DNA of 64,000 nucleotides from Shimazuella kribbensis DSM 45090. Lineage in GTDB: Bacteria; Bacillota; Bacilli; Thermoactinomycetales; Thermoactinomycetaceae. The position numbers were made by a program, and so were the translations under genes. The stretch covers positions 59,652 through 123,651 of the forward strand of contig NZ_ATZF01000014.1 in the NCBI RefSeq assembly GCF_000428065.1. The letters are read 5' to 3'. How positions within the stretch are numbered: position 1 is the stretch's first letter; the number at the start of each line of letters is the position of its first letter. The notes below the pieces were generated by a model, which worked only from the letters and a program-made list of their open reading frames with translations, had not been told where the DNA came from and did not search any database. Of the stretch, positions 1 through 6,934 are shown piece after piece.

Positions 1-170
1 ATAAGGCCATTTGTGTTGTTCAGCAGTTCGTGTGTATCTTTTTCTAAAATTGATGCGGTCTGATTGACTTGTCCTAGTGTCTTTTTCAGCTGTCGTAAGG
101 TACTGATAAGATATATGACCAAGATAACAACAGCCACTGCAATTACTCCTACACTTACTTCGATAATCAC
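1..170 (-). CDS. DUF948/YtxG-like membrane protein, N-terminal part
   Basis: Only the first ~56 residues lie in the window; the gene runs off the left edge. It reads leftward from a GTG at 170 with an AGGAGAG ribosome binding site 7 bases upstream. The protein opens with one uncharged hydrophobic helix (residues ~5-24), then turns polar and helix-prone (LRQLKKTLGQVNQT, then LEKDTHELL). One N-terminal anchor followed by an amphipathic coiled-coil-like region is the layout of DUF948 (YtxG-type) general-stress membrane proteins. The family call is inference from this layout; the start is well supported. Confidence 0.55.
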   Translation of the reverse strand, partial: MIIEVSVGVIAVAVVILVIYLISTLRQLKKTLGQVNQTASILEKDTHELLNNTNGL

Positions 171-290
171 TGCATACTCTCCTTTATATCTTTTGCAATA
201 CTGCATAAATTTGGATTACTTTTCATTTCTAGTCTCACACATTTATAATGGAAAGTGAGCACAATATATTAACATGAGGTGACAAATTCA

Positions 291-1370
291 ATGGAACATA
301 AGATCGTTGTAATGAAAGGTGACCAAACAGGTCAAGAACTGTTAGATGAAGCGCTTCGCGTCTTAGATCCAAGTGTAATTCAATTTGATCTTCAATTTGA
401 AACTTACGATCTTAGTTTGGAAAATAGACGTGCTACCAAAAACCAAGTGGTACATGATGCAGCTAAAGCGATGAAACGAGCTGGCTTTGGAATTAAAGCT
501 GCAACCATAACTCCTGAAGAAAAAGGCGACATCGGAAGTCCTAATGCTATCCTTCGCAAAGAGATCGATGGCAAAGTCATCATTCGAACAGGGCGACGAA
601 TTCCAGGCGTACGTCCAATTGGTGGTACATTCGCACCTATCTCTGTTATCCGTATGGCAGTCGGTGACGCATATGGAGCCAAAGAATGGAGAGAAGGCGA
701 AGGGGTAGATGAAGTAGCCTATCGCACGGAAACAATCGATCGCAAAACCTGCCGTGCCGTAGCGGAGTATGCCTTTCGCCATGCTAAAAAGATGAAAGCC
801 AAAGTATTTGGAGGACCAAAATATACCGTTAGTCCTATCTACGAAGGAATGCTAAAAGAAGAAATGGATGCTGCAAGCCTTCGTTACCCAGAGGTTCGTT
901 ATGAACCACAACTAATTGACGCTACCTATGCTTTGTTACTCAATCAAGCAGGGGACGCATTAGTTATTCCTGCATTAAACCGAGATGGAGATTGTCTGAG
1001 TGATATGGTTTTGCAGTTGTTTGGCTCCATCGCAGGTGCAGAATCCATTCTCCTTAGTTTTGATGATCAATTCCAACCACAAACAATTATGGCTGAAGCT
1101 CCACACGGAACGGCGCCTTCCTTATTCGGAAAAAACATTGCCAATCCGATGGCTATGATATTGGCAGGTGCTTCCCTACTCACTTATATAAACGATCCAA
1201 AGGCAACTGCTGCTTCACGTGCGATTTATGAAGCTACCATTGAGACTGTTCATGAAGGAGTAAGAACTGCCGATTTGTCTGGTAGTGCAACAACTAGCGA
1301 ATTCACTAATGAAATCATTTCAAAGATACAAACTAAGTTGGAAGTATGGAATACATTGCAAGGATTTTAA
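291..1370 (+). CDS. isocitrate/isopropylmalate dehydrogenase family enzyme
   Basis: A 359-residue beta-hydroxyacid oxidative decarboxylase. Visible family motifs are the substrate-binding RTGRRIPGVRP segment (~residue 99), the metal-binding NRDGDCLSDM (~230), and the NAD(P)-binding AEAPHGTAP (~268), followed by the helix NPMAMILAGASLL. Family members oxidise isocitrate, 3-isopropylmalate, homoisocitrate or tartrate. Specificity cannot be set by eye, and no leucine or TCA gene is adjacent (leuCD is 33 kb away). An in-frame GTG at 279 overlaps the GAGGTG ribosome binding site, so the ATG at 291, nine bases after it, is chosen. A strong terminator follows, so it appears monocistronic. Confidence 0.88.
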   Translation: MEHKIVVMKGDQTGQELLDEALRVLDPSVIQFDLQFETYDLSLENRRATKNQVVHDAAKAMKRAGFGIKAATITPEEKGDIGSPNAILRKEIDGKVIIRTGRRIPGVRPIGGTFAPISVIRMAVGDAYGAKEWREGEGVDEVAYRTETIDRKTCRAVAEYAFRHAKKMKAKVFGGPKYTVSPIYEGMLKEEMDAASLRYPEVRYEPQLIDATYALLLNQAGDALVIPALNRDGDCLSDMVLQLFGSIAGAESILLSFDDQFQPQTIMAEAPHGTAPSLFGKNIANPMAMILAGASLLTYINDPKATAASRAIYEATIETVHEGVRTADLSGSATTSEFTNEIISKIQTKLEVWNTLQGF

Positions 1371-1373
1371 ACA

Positions 1374-1410
1374 AAAGCGACGGGTGTAAATATCCGTCGC
1401 TTTCTTCTAT
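1374..1410 (+). terminator. intrinsic terminator of the dehydrogenase gene
   Basis: AAAGCGACGG at 1374-1383 pairs with CCGTCGCTTT at 1394-1403 around a 10-base loop and is followed by a pyrimidine-rich tract. It starts four bases after the stop codon. Confidence 0.85.
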
Positions 1411-1544
1411 TGCTGTTTGCAAGAAAAGATCGAAATTTGTATGTAATCTAATTATATACTAACTCATAGAAAAAAACAGCCCTTATGAAAAAGAACTGTT
1501 TTATTTATCCTAATTTAGCAAAAAAAGAAAACATAAATTTTGCT

Positions 1545-1712
1545 GAGGTGCAAAGCGAGACTTGGAGCATCGCGTCATAGCGAGACTTGTGCCCTTGTCT
1601 GAGGTGCAAAGCGAGACTTGAAGCATCGCGACATAGCGAGACTTGTGCCCTTGTCTGAGGTGCAAAGCGAGACTTGAAGCATCGCGACATAGCGAGACTT
1701 GTGCCCTTGTCT
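1545..1712. repeat. three tandem copies of a 56-bp unit
   Basis: Copies lie at 1545-1600, 1601-1656 and 1657-1712 and differ at only one or two positions. Each carries two direct copies of AGCGAGACTTG. The reverse complement resembles part of the IS605-like element at 17627-18065: both have ACAAGT-TCGCTA, then 13-14 bases, then CAAGTCTC-CTTTGC. A leftward reading frame through the array exists only because of the repetition and has no ribosome binding site, so it is not called. Function unknown. Confidence 0.85.
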
Positions 1713-1775
1713 GAGATACCTACATGCAAAAAACCCTCTGTCTGATCCTCAAAGGCCTGCTAATCAGTAAGTTTT

Positions 1776-2060
1776 CTACTTTTTTCTTCCGTTATTAATA
1801 TTCTTTTTGCCCTCTAATATATCTCTTCCTAACTGCGGATTAGAGCGAATTGTTTCTGCGAATTGTGTCACTTCCTCTTTATCCACGTCTGCTTGTGTCA
1901 CTTTCATCAAATACTCAATAACTAAAGGCATACCACCTCTGTCAAAAGCTCTTTTTGCTCCAGCCAATATCTGACCTAATTGTTGTTCATTTAATACCCT
2001 CTGACCCATAACCGCATTAATCATATTGGTTAACTGCTTTAAATCTGGTTCATTACTCAT
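1776..2060 (-). CDS. hypothetical protein, 94 residues
   Basis: A small soluble protein starting at ATG 2060 behind a GGAGGTG ribosome binding site. It looks all-alpha: a helix around KQLTNMINAVMGQ, a second around NEQQLGQILAGAKRAF, a third around PLVIEYLMKVTQ, and a basic Lys/Asn-rich tail (GKKNINNGRKK). There is no signal peptide, membrane segment or Cys. I do not recognise a family. Because it lies beside spore-associated YjcZ-like genes and RsfA, a sporulation role is possible, but this is contextual only. Confidence 0.7.
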   Translation of the reverse strand: MSNEPDLKQLTNMINAVMGQRVLNEQQLGQILAGAKRAFDRGGMPLVIEYLMKVTQADVDKEEVTQFAETIRSNPQLGRDILEGKKNINNGRKK

Positions 2061-2285
2061 GCTTACACCTCCATCTAATCTCCTTGGCTATCCTATGCCC
2101 ATATGGAAAAATTGGGTACGATTTTTTTGCCTAATTCTATAGAAAGTGGGTACGAGTTCAATCCGTTAGTGAAAAACCGAATAAAATGAGAAAAATAGCA
2201 AAAAAACGCGATCAAATCACTTTACTTTATAGCCTAACATCTTCGAGATAGCACAATAGATGTAGTCACAAACCTAAATTTGCAA

Positions 2286-2390
2286 TACAGGGCTAACACC
2301 TGTACAAAGCGAGAACATACGGCATAAGGTAAATCAGCTACCGAAACACTTCGGTGCGAAAATTTGAAAGCTTGACCAGGGAGGTTTCCA
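2286..2390 (+). promoter_or_regulatory. possible structured 5' leader of the YjcZ-like cluster
   Basis: The ~330 bases between 2061 and the first YjcZ-like start hold no gene. The stretch next to the start can fold: ACAGG/CCTGT closes a 7-base loop at 2287-2303, and ACCGAA/TTCGGT forms a hairpin at 2340-2355. The order CAAAGC, CGGCATAAGG, AGCTACCG is faintly reminiscent of GEMM (c-di-GMP-I) aptamers, but the closing helix is not convincing. I report a structured leader and do not claim a ligand. Two GGGTACGA copies (near 2115 and 2147) sit further upstream. Confidence 0.25.
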
Positions 2391-2392
2391 CT

Positions 2393-2512
2393 ATGAGCGG
2401 TTCTTGCGGTGGAGGATTCGGATTCGGATGGCACCGCCTTCTTATTTTTATCTTAGTAATTGCTACCATCTTTGTCTTTGCTGGTGGTTTCGGCTTCGGA
2501 AAATGTTGCTAG
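2393..2512 (+). CDS. YjcZ-like glycine-rich miniprotein 1
   Basis: A 39-residue protein: Gly-rich N-terminus with one Cys, the invariant block GWHRLLIF, a hydrophobic helix (ILVIATIFVFAGG) and a Cys-Cys end. This is the layout of the YjcZ family of sporulation-associated miniproteins. It is preceded by GGGAGG. It is the first of four paralogues in tandem and the only one with an N-terminal Cys (position 5). The family name is from recognition of the WHRLLIF-helix pattern. Confidence 0.85.
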   Translation: MSGSCGGGFGFGWHRLLIFILVIATIFVFAGGFGFGKCC

Positions 2513-2584
2513 TAAAACAAAGATAAATTCGGTTTATTCTTACACTAAAAATCGAAATGATCTTCTTTGAAAGGAGGTGTCAAA

Positions 2585-2710
2585 ATGAGCGGTTTCTCAG
2601 GTGGTGGTTTCTTCGGTTGGCACCGTTTGCTGATCTTCTTACTTGTTATTGCTACCATTTTTGTCTTTGCTGGTGGCTTTGGATTTGGCGGCGGCGGCGG
2701 CTGTTGCTAA
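2585..2710 (+). CDS. YjcZ-like glycine-rich miniprotein 2
   Basis: A 41-residue paralogue with GGGFFGWHRLLIFLL, the same hydrophobic helix, then a poly-Gly stretch and terminal CC. AAAGGAGGTG lies upstream with good spacing. The DNA of the WHRLLIF helix is nearly identical to copies 1, 3 and 4, which indicates recent tandem duplication or gene conversion. Confidence 0.87.
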   Translation: MSGFSGGGFFGWHRLLIFLLVIATIFVFAGGFGFGGGGGCC

Positions 2711-2745
2711 TAAATTGTAGATTCGATGATTAAGGAGGTGTCAAA

Positions 2746-2862
2746 ATGAGTGGAATCGGTGGTGGATTTTTCGGTTGGCATCGATTGCTAATCTTCTTAC
2801 TTGTTATCGCTACCATCTTTGTCTTCGCTGGTGGCATTGGTTTCAGAGGAGGATGTTGTTAA
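2746..2862 (+). CDS. YjcZ-like glycine-rich miniprotein 3
   Basis: A 38-residue paralogue, GGGFFGWHRLLIF then the conserved helix, ending IGFRGGCC. It is preceded by TAAGGAGGTG. The Arg in the tail distinguishes it from copy 2. Confidence 0.87.
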   Translation: MSGIGGGFFGWHRLLIFLLVIATIFVFAGGIGFRGGCC

Positions 2863-2901
2863 TTCAGCACTTCCCGAAGTTTCAGTAAGGAGGTGAAAAA
2901 A

Positions 2902-2997
2902 ATGGGTGGATTCGGTGGTGGTTTCTTCGGTTGGCACCGTTTGTTAATCTTCTTACTTGTTATCGCAACAATCTTCGTATTTGCAGGTTGCTTCTAA
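2902..2997 (+). CDS. YjcZ-like glycine-rich miniprotein 4
   Basis: The shortest copy (31 residues). It begins MGGFGGGFFGWHRLL and ends right after the helix with AGCF, so the Gly-rich C-terminal tail and Cys pair are lost and one Cys remains. TAAGGAGGTG precedes it and a strong terminator follows, making it the last gene of the cluster. Confidence 0.85.
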   Translation: MGGFGGGFFGWHRLLIFLLVIATIFVFAGCF

Positions 2998-3010
2998 TAT
3001 AAATAAAAAA

Positions 3011-3043
3011 AACAGCCTAGTACTTAATACTAGGCTGTTTTTT
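3011..3043 (+). terminator. terminator of the YjcZ-like cluster
   Basis: CAGCCTAGTA and TACTAGGCTG form a 10-bp stem around CTTAA, followed by TTTTTT; the A run on the left makes it potentially bidirectional. Confidence 0.9.
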
Positions 3044-3056
3044 GTGTGTTGGTACC

Positions 3057-3093
3057 AAAAAGAACCCTTTGAGATGATCAAAGGGTTCTTTTT
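3057..3093 (-). terminator. bidirectional terminator after the 74-residue gene
   Basis: AAGAACCCTTTGA pairs with TCAAAGGGTTCTT with A and T runs on either side. It abuts the stop of the leftward gene at 3092. Confidence 0.85.
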
Positions 3094-3316
3094 AAGGTAT
3101 GTTATGCAAACGAATTCCTGTTTTATCTTTTTCTAAAAGTTGCAACAATAAATGATATTCTTCTAGCAGCATGGACTCAAAAAAACGCATTTCTTTTTTT
3201 AACTTTGTCTGTTCACTTTTGTACATACTCATTTCTTGTTCATAACAAGCAAGTTTTTCTTCAATCTCTAAAAGGCGTCTTTGTAGTTGCTCTTCTTTGT
3301 ATGAAATAGCTCCCAC
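3092..3316 (-). CDS. small coiled-coil protein next to rsfA
   Basis: Up to 74 residues, almost all one charged helix with a heptad-like pattern (EEQLQRRLLEIEEKLACYEQ, then KLKKEMRFFESMLLEEY). It lies 26 bases downstream of the RsfA-like gene in the same direction and is followed by a terminator, so the two likely form an operon. The GTG at 3316 overlaps the GAGGTGGGAG ribosome binding site, so translation may begin a few codons later, possibly at an ATT; the exact start is unresolved. No family recognised. Confidence 0.6.
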   Translation of the reverse strand: MGAISYKEEQLQRRLLEIEEKLACYEQEMSMYKSEQTKLKKEMRFFESMLLEEYHLLLQLLEKDKTGIRLHNIP

Positions 3317-3342
3317 CTCTTTTCTACACCTGCTTCCTTATC

Positions 3343-3909
3343 CTATGTAGAAGTGGTAGGTTCTGCTTTCCCAACTGTTGATTTAGGCGAAAAAGAGGCT
3401 ATACCTAGGGTACCTGTCTCCTGTTTTAATTTTTCTATAAGTTGAACTAACTCTTCGTATCTGGTCTTTACTTCTTGTTGAACCCACTCAACAGCGTTAT
3501 TTCCCTGTTTGAATTTTTGATTTTCCTGTATCAAAGTATTTATTCTCTGTTTGGTTTTCGATATAGACTGAGTTAATCGAGATATTTCTTTTTGTTGTTT
3601 GATCCATACTTGTTCTGTTTGTTTTAATAATTCGAATACTTCGGAGAAAGTTTCCACTTTGCTTTTTCGTTTTTTCTCCAACTGAATATATACTCTCTTC
3701 TTCTTTGCTTCACTATAAGAAGTTGGATTTTGGCCCCTTAGCACAGCGTTCCATCTAAATCCACATGCACCTGCTGTTCGGCTTATCTGCTTACCTACTT
3801 CTGAAAAAGCGGTTAATTGTGTTCCTCCTTTGCTTATTGTATGGAGTACGGACCTACTTAATAATTGATCTTCTTCTGGCGTCCATCGTCTACCTTTCAC
3901 CTCATTCAT
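3343..3909 (-). CDS. rsfA: RsfA-family Myb/SANT-like sporulation regulator
   Basis: A 188-residue DNA-binding protein. Residues ~4-58 form a SANT/Myb-like domain (GRRWTPEEDQLL, then ISRTAGACGFRWNAVLRG), the N-terminal signature of the RsfA/YlbO regulators that modulate sigma-F-dependent prespore transcription in Bacillus. The middle (~85-165) is a long coiled coil, likely for dimerisation, and the tail is short and disordered. The start ATG 3909 has AGGAGG upstream. It is cotranscribed with the small coiled-coil gene. Confidence 0.82.
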   Translation of the reverse strand: MNEVKGRRWTPEEDQLLSRSVLHTISKGGTQLTAFSEVGKQISRTAGACGFRWNAVLRGQNPTSYSEAKKKRVYIQLEKKRKSKVETFSEVFELLKQTEQVWIKQQKEISRLTQSISKTKQRINTLIQENQKFKQGNNAVEWVQQEVKTRYEELVQLIEKLKQETGTLGIASFSPKSTVGKAEPTTST

Positions 3910-3962
3910 CCTCCTAATAAATAACTTTTTCTATTCCTATTAAATTGAATATGTTTTTTTTC

Positions 3963-4004
3963 ATAAAAAATGCCCATGTTAAGCTTACGCTACATGGGTT
4001 TTTT
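3963..4004 (-). terminator. terminator between rsfA and the DUF309 gene
   Basis: CCCATGT (3973-3979) pairs with ACATGGG (3992-3998). The flanking A run and T run make it usable from both sides; it serves the leftward DUF309 gene that stops at 4010. Confidence 0.75.
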
Positions 4005-4009
4005 CAACT

Positions 4010-4384
4010 TTATTTTATTTCTGGCAATTGGCAGATGGGTATGCCTATTTTTTGTAGTTCGGTTTTTTCTAAGATCATTACTTGCTCAGGTAACTTTTGC
4101 AAACAAAATTTTAACCAATTTAAAATATTTCCAACTTGGACACCTTCATGTTTTGGAGCATAAGGAGTCAAATAACCAATAGCAGATTTTGACAATTTTC
4201 TTGCACCCCGTACTTTGCCACGATCTAATTGGTGCATGATAGCAGCTATTTGAATAAGTCCATGGTAAAAATCATTGGATCGATCTTGTTGCCATAATTC
4301 TTCCAATACCTCATGAGCTTCCCAATATTCACCTTGATGGTAATAATGAAAAAACTGGATATATAAAGGATGATAGGTATGCAT
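4010..4384 (-). CDS. DUF309 family protein
   Basis: A 124-residue all-helical protein. The DUF309 signature is clear: YHQGEYWEAHEVLEELW (~13-29), then FYHGLIQIAAIMHQLDRGKVRGARKL. This fold binds a helix-rich core of His/Glu residues; its function is unknown. The start at 4384 is chosen because GGAGG lies eight bases upstream; a longer frame to 4441 lacks one and crosses a terminator-like hairpin. That hairpin, just before the ribosome binding site, suggests attenuation. Confidence 0.85.
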   Translation of the reverse strand: MHTYHPLYIQFFHYYHQGEYWEAHEVLEELWQQDRSNDFYHGLIQIAAIMHQLDRGKVRGARKLSKSAIGYLTPYAPKHEGVQVGNILNWLKFCLQKLPEQVMILEKTELQKIGIPICQLPEIK

Positions 4385-4399
4385 GTATCGTTCCTCCAA

Positions 4400-4424
4400 A
4401 AGAAAAAGACCAGATTTTCTGGTC
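4400..4424 (-). promoter_or_regulatory. terminator-like attenuator in the DUF309 leader
   Basis: Read leftward, GACCAG-aaaat-CTGGTC is followed by TTTTTCTTTT and directly by the GGAGG of the DUF309 gene. About 110 bases upstream in the same leader another stem can form: GTAGGTAGGG with CCTTACTTAC, allowing G-U pairs. A promoter-like TATGATACAAT lies near 4540. Together this looks like a leader with conditional termination. No T-box or known aptamer motif was found. Confidence 0.4.
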
Positions 4425-4625
4425 ACATGAAAGAGGGTCAAAAAAAGAAAATAGAAGCGTGGTAGCTTTTCACTGCTAAAAAAACAGTATTGAATAGTAA
4501 GTAAGGAGGTCAGCCCTACCTACAGAGGACATTGTATCATAATAGGATATTTTTGTCGATATTGTGACTGTTATTTATCTTATTTTTGTAAATAAAATAC
4601 ATTTTTATTTACAAAACTTTTGATT

Positions 4626-5036
4626 CTACTTTACCAGTAAAGCATGATCCACTTTGATACAACGATTCATCACAACTATCAGTCCATTTTCCCTTGCAAG
4701 ACTTGCAGCTTCTTCATTCTCTACACCCAATTGCATCCAAAGCGTTTTTGCTTTTATTTTTACTGCATCTTCGGCAATCGGATATACCGTTTCGCTACGT
4801 CGAAAAACATCCACAATATCGATTGGATCTTCAATTTCCGTTAAGCTTGCATACGGTTTTTCCCCTAATACTGGTTCTGTAAGCATGGGATTGACCGGAT
4901 AGATCCGATAACCAGCTTGTTGCAATGCTTCTGCGATCATATAGCTTGTCCGCTCTGGATTATTGGATAACCCCACTACAGCAATATTTTTAGCTTCTTT
5001 AAGTAATTTTGCACGTTCTTGATCGGTTGGATTCAA
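4626..5036 (-). CDS. CoA-binding domain protein (YneT/YccU type)
   Basis: A 136-residue single-domain Rossmann-like protein. The nucleotide/CoA-binding loop is AVVGLSNNPERTSYMIAEAL (~17-36), followed by GYRIYPVNP, DIVDVFRRSETV and the C-terminal KTLWMQLGVENEEAA and MNRCIKVDH of the CoA_binding_2 family. The start is placed at a TTG (5036) because an AAAGGGTG ribosome binding site precedes it and homologues begin at this point; the upstream in-frame extension to 5147 is not family-like. Cellular role is unknown. Confidence 0.82.
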   Translation of the reverse strand: MNPTDQERAKLLKEAKNIAVVGLSNNPERTSYMIAEALQQAGYRIYPVNPMLTEPVLGEKPYASLTEIEDPIDIVDVFRRSETVYPIAEDAVKIKAKTLWMQLGVENEEAASLARENGLIVVMNRCIKVDHALLVK

Positions 5037-5200
5037 GTTGATCACCCTTTCTGCATGGATTATTTTATCATATCCAAAATAGGTTGTTTCTTCTACGATC
5101 ATTCTTTTGGAATACACCTTATTTATCATATAATATAAACAAAACAATTTCCCTTTTGATTCTAAATAATTTACTTTCTTAAGGTGAGTGGTGATACTTA

Positions 5201-5548
5201 ATGGCTATCAGCAAACAATATAATGTTCCTGCCGAAGCAACACTGGATGTCATAGGCGGAAAATGGAAAACGATCACTTTATGTCATCTCACACAAGGTC
5301 CTAAAAGATCAGGAGAATTAATGAAATTAATGCCTAAAATTACCCGAAAAATGTTAACCCAATCGTTACGTGAACTGGAAGCGGATGGACTTATATCGCG
5401 TACTGTATATAACGAAATCCAGCTAAAGGTAGTATACGAATTAACAGAATTAGGTCAATCGCTTCACCCTCTTTTAACGCAACTTTGCCTGTGGGGAGAG
5501 CAACTGATCGAACATCAGATGAAACAAAAGGACAATAAAATAATTTAA
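5201..5548 (+). CDS. HxlR-family transcriptional regulator
   Basis: A 115-residue winged-helix protein: DVIGGKWKTITLCHLTQGPKRSGELMKL, the recognition-helix region KITRKMLTQSLRELEADGLI, and the wing RTVYNEIQLKVVYELTELG. HxlR proteins act as dimers. The N-terminal redox Cys of YodB/HypR-type members is absent here (the segment reads NVPAEATLD), so thiol sensing of that kind is unlikely. It faces the MFS pump tail to tail, 10 bases apart, and is a plausible regulator of the pump or of the hydrolase beyond it. Confidence 0.9.
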   Translation: MAISKQYNVPAEATLDVIGGKWKTITLCHLTQGPKRSGELMKLMPKITRKMLTQSLRELEADGLISRTVYNEIQLKVVYELTELGQSLHPLLTQLCLWGEQLIEHQMKQKDNKII

Positions 5549-5558
5549 TTTTTTCATT

Positions 5559-6761
5559 TTATTTTGCATTCATTGCTATATTTTTTTGTTTGCGTGGAAC
5601 TGCATCAACCCGGATAAACATCAAAGAGACAACTATAACTGACAACAAGGCAAGTATTAAAACCAGACAAAGTAATGGAAAAGAGTTAATGTACTCTGCT
5701 AATAGTGATCCAAAACTAGCACCCATAAAAGCAAAAAAAGCATTTATTGCGAGTGCACTTCCACGTGCTCTTTCTCCTAACAGACCTACCATAACAATCA
5801 TACTTGGGTTGGCAATCGATATTCCCATCACAAAAATGACACTAAAAAGAACGAATAGGAAAATAGAGGGTGCGATTGCCTCCCCGATTAAGCCACATGC
5901 AGCTATTAGTAAACCGGCGATCAGTACCGTTTTGGCACCATATTTCCTAATGAACGAGCTAGCAAAAAGGGAAAGCACGATTCCAGGTATCCCGGCAATT
6001 CTGATCCACATTAAGCTTCCATCATCGATTTGGAATTTTTCATCAACATAAGAACCTAACCCAGAATACATGGTTACAAAGCTAAAAAACATAGTTCCCA
6101 TCACAAAAAAGGACAAAACTAGCTGAGGAATGGTGAAAAGTTTAACTGCTTGACGGATGACTTGATTAAAAGAATGACCCGGTTTTGGTACTACTCCATG
6201 CGGGAGATAGAAAAAAGAAAACGAGGCAATCAGTAAACCCATCGCCAAAAACAAAAATACCGCCGTCCATCCCCATTCTTTGCCGATCACCTGGCCATAC
6301 AATTGACCTAGGATACCCGACAATAAAAAACTACTACTTATGATTGTTATTGCAATCGGACGATACCGTGGAGCTAGAACATCACTTACATAAGGAAGTG
6401 AAATAATCGGTATAGAAGCTGCAATAACTCCTTGTAACGCTCGTAAGGCGATTAGCCATTCCATAGATGGACTTACACTTACAAAAAATGTGGCACCTAT
6501 TAGTGCAAAAATACCTACAATTAAAATTGATTTCCGATGAAAACGATCAGAAAAAACCCCAAAAATCAAACAGCCTGTTCCATAAGCGAAACCATAAATG
6601 CTACTTACCCATACCGTTTGACTTGATGTAGCTTGGAATTCTTTTTCTAAGATAGGAAGTAAAGGAATAGTGACATACATTAACGAAACAACTAACGTTA
6701 AACTAATCCCCAAAGTAAATACAATTTGTAGAAACGTATTCCTTTCTGTTCTTTTATACAT
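5559..6761 (-). CDS. MFS drug/solute efflux transporter
   Basis: A 400-residue, 12-helix major facilitator. Visible motifs include the loop 2-3 signature GVFSDRFHRKSILIVGI and the TM5 segment SSFLLSGILGQLYG of drug/proton antiporters. The start ATG 6761 has GGAGTGG upstream. The HxlR gene lies at its 3' end, and its 5' region holds a long inverted repeat shared with the divergent metallo-hydrolase gene. Substrate unknown. Confidence 0.87.
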   Translation of the reverse strand: MYKRTERNTFLQIVFTLGISLTLVVSLMYVTIPLLPILEKEFQATSSQTVWVSSIYGFAYGTGCLIFGVFSDRFHRKSILIVGIFALIGATFFVSVSPSMEWLIALRALQGVIAASIPIISLPYVSDVLAPRYRPIAITIISSSFLLSGILGQLYGQVIGKEWGWTAVFLFLAMGLLIASFSFFYLPHGVVPKPGHSFNQVIRQAVKLFTIPQLVLSFFVMGTMFFSFVTMYSGLGSYVDEKFQIDDGSLMWIRIAGIPGIVLSLFASSFIRKYGAKTVLIAGLLIAACGLIGEAIAPSIFLFVLFSVIFVMGISIANPSMIVMVGLLGERARGSALAINAFFAFMGASFGSLLAEYINSFPLLCLVLILALLSVIVVSLMFIRVDAVPRKQKNIAMNAK

Positions 6762-6820
6762 TTTAAAACCACTCCATTTAAATTATGAATATAAATATTA
6801 TTAAATAATAAGACAAAATA

Positions 6821-6869
6821 AGAAAGAAGGCACTTTTTTGTTCCTAGAAACAAAAAAGTGCCTTCTTTC
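6821..6869. promoter_or_regulatory. long inverted repeat between divergent genes
   Basis: GAAAGAAGGCACTTTTTTGT at the left and its reverse complement at the right meet over a 6-8 base centre, giving arms over 20 bp with one mismatch. It lies between the divergent starts of the MFS gene (6761) and the metallo-hydrolase (6935). It could act as a bidirectional terminator or insulator, or as a regulator site; nothing else occupies this intergenic region. Confidence 0.6.
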
Positions 6870-6934
6870 ATTCTGATTAAACCCACACCATAATGAATAG
6901 TAATCTACAACAAGAGAGAAACGAGGCAAAGGAA

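Noticed and set aside
64..258. Short rightward frame at the left edge
   Set aside because: It lies opposite the DUF948-like start, has no ribosome binding site and odd composition.
1505..1729. 74-codon leftward frame through the 56-bp repeats
   Set aside because: No ribosome binding site, and the protein repeat merely reflects the DNA repeat with changing phase.
2286..2390. Confident c-di-GMP-I riboswitch call
   Set aside because: Only short motifs resemble GEMM; the paired elements and tetraloop are not in place, so it is kept as an undefined leader.
4440..4560. T-box leader upstream of DUF309
   Set aside because: No T-box sequence (AGGGTGGNACCGCG) or specifier loop seen.
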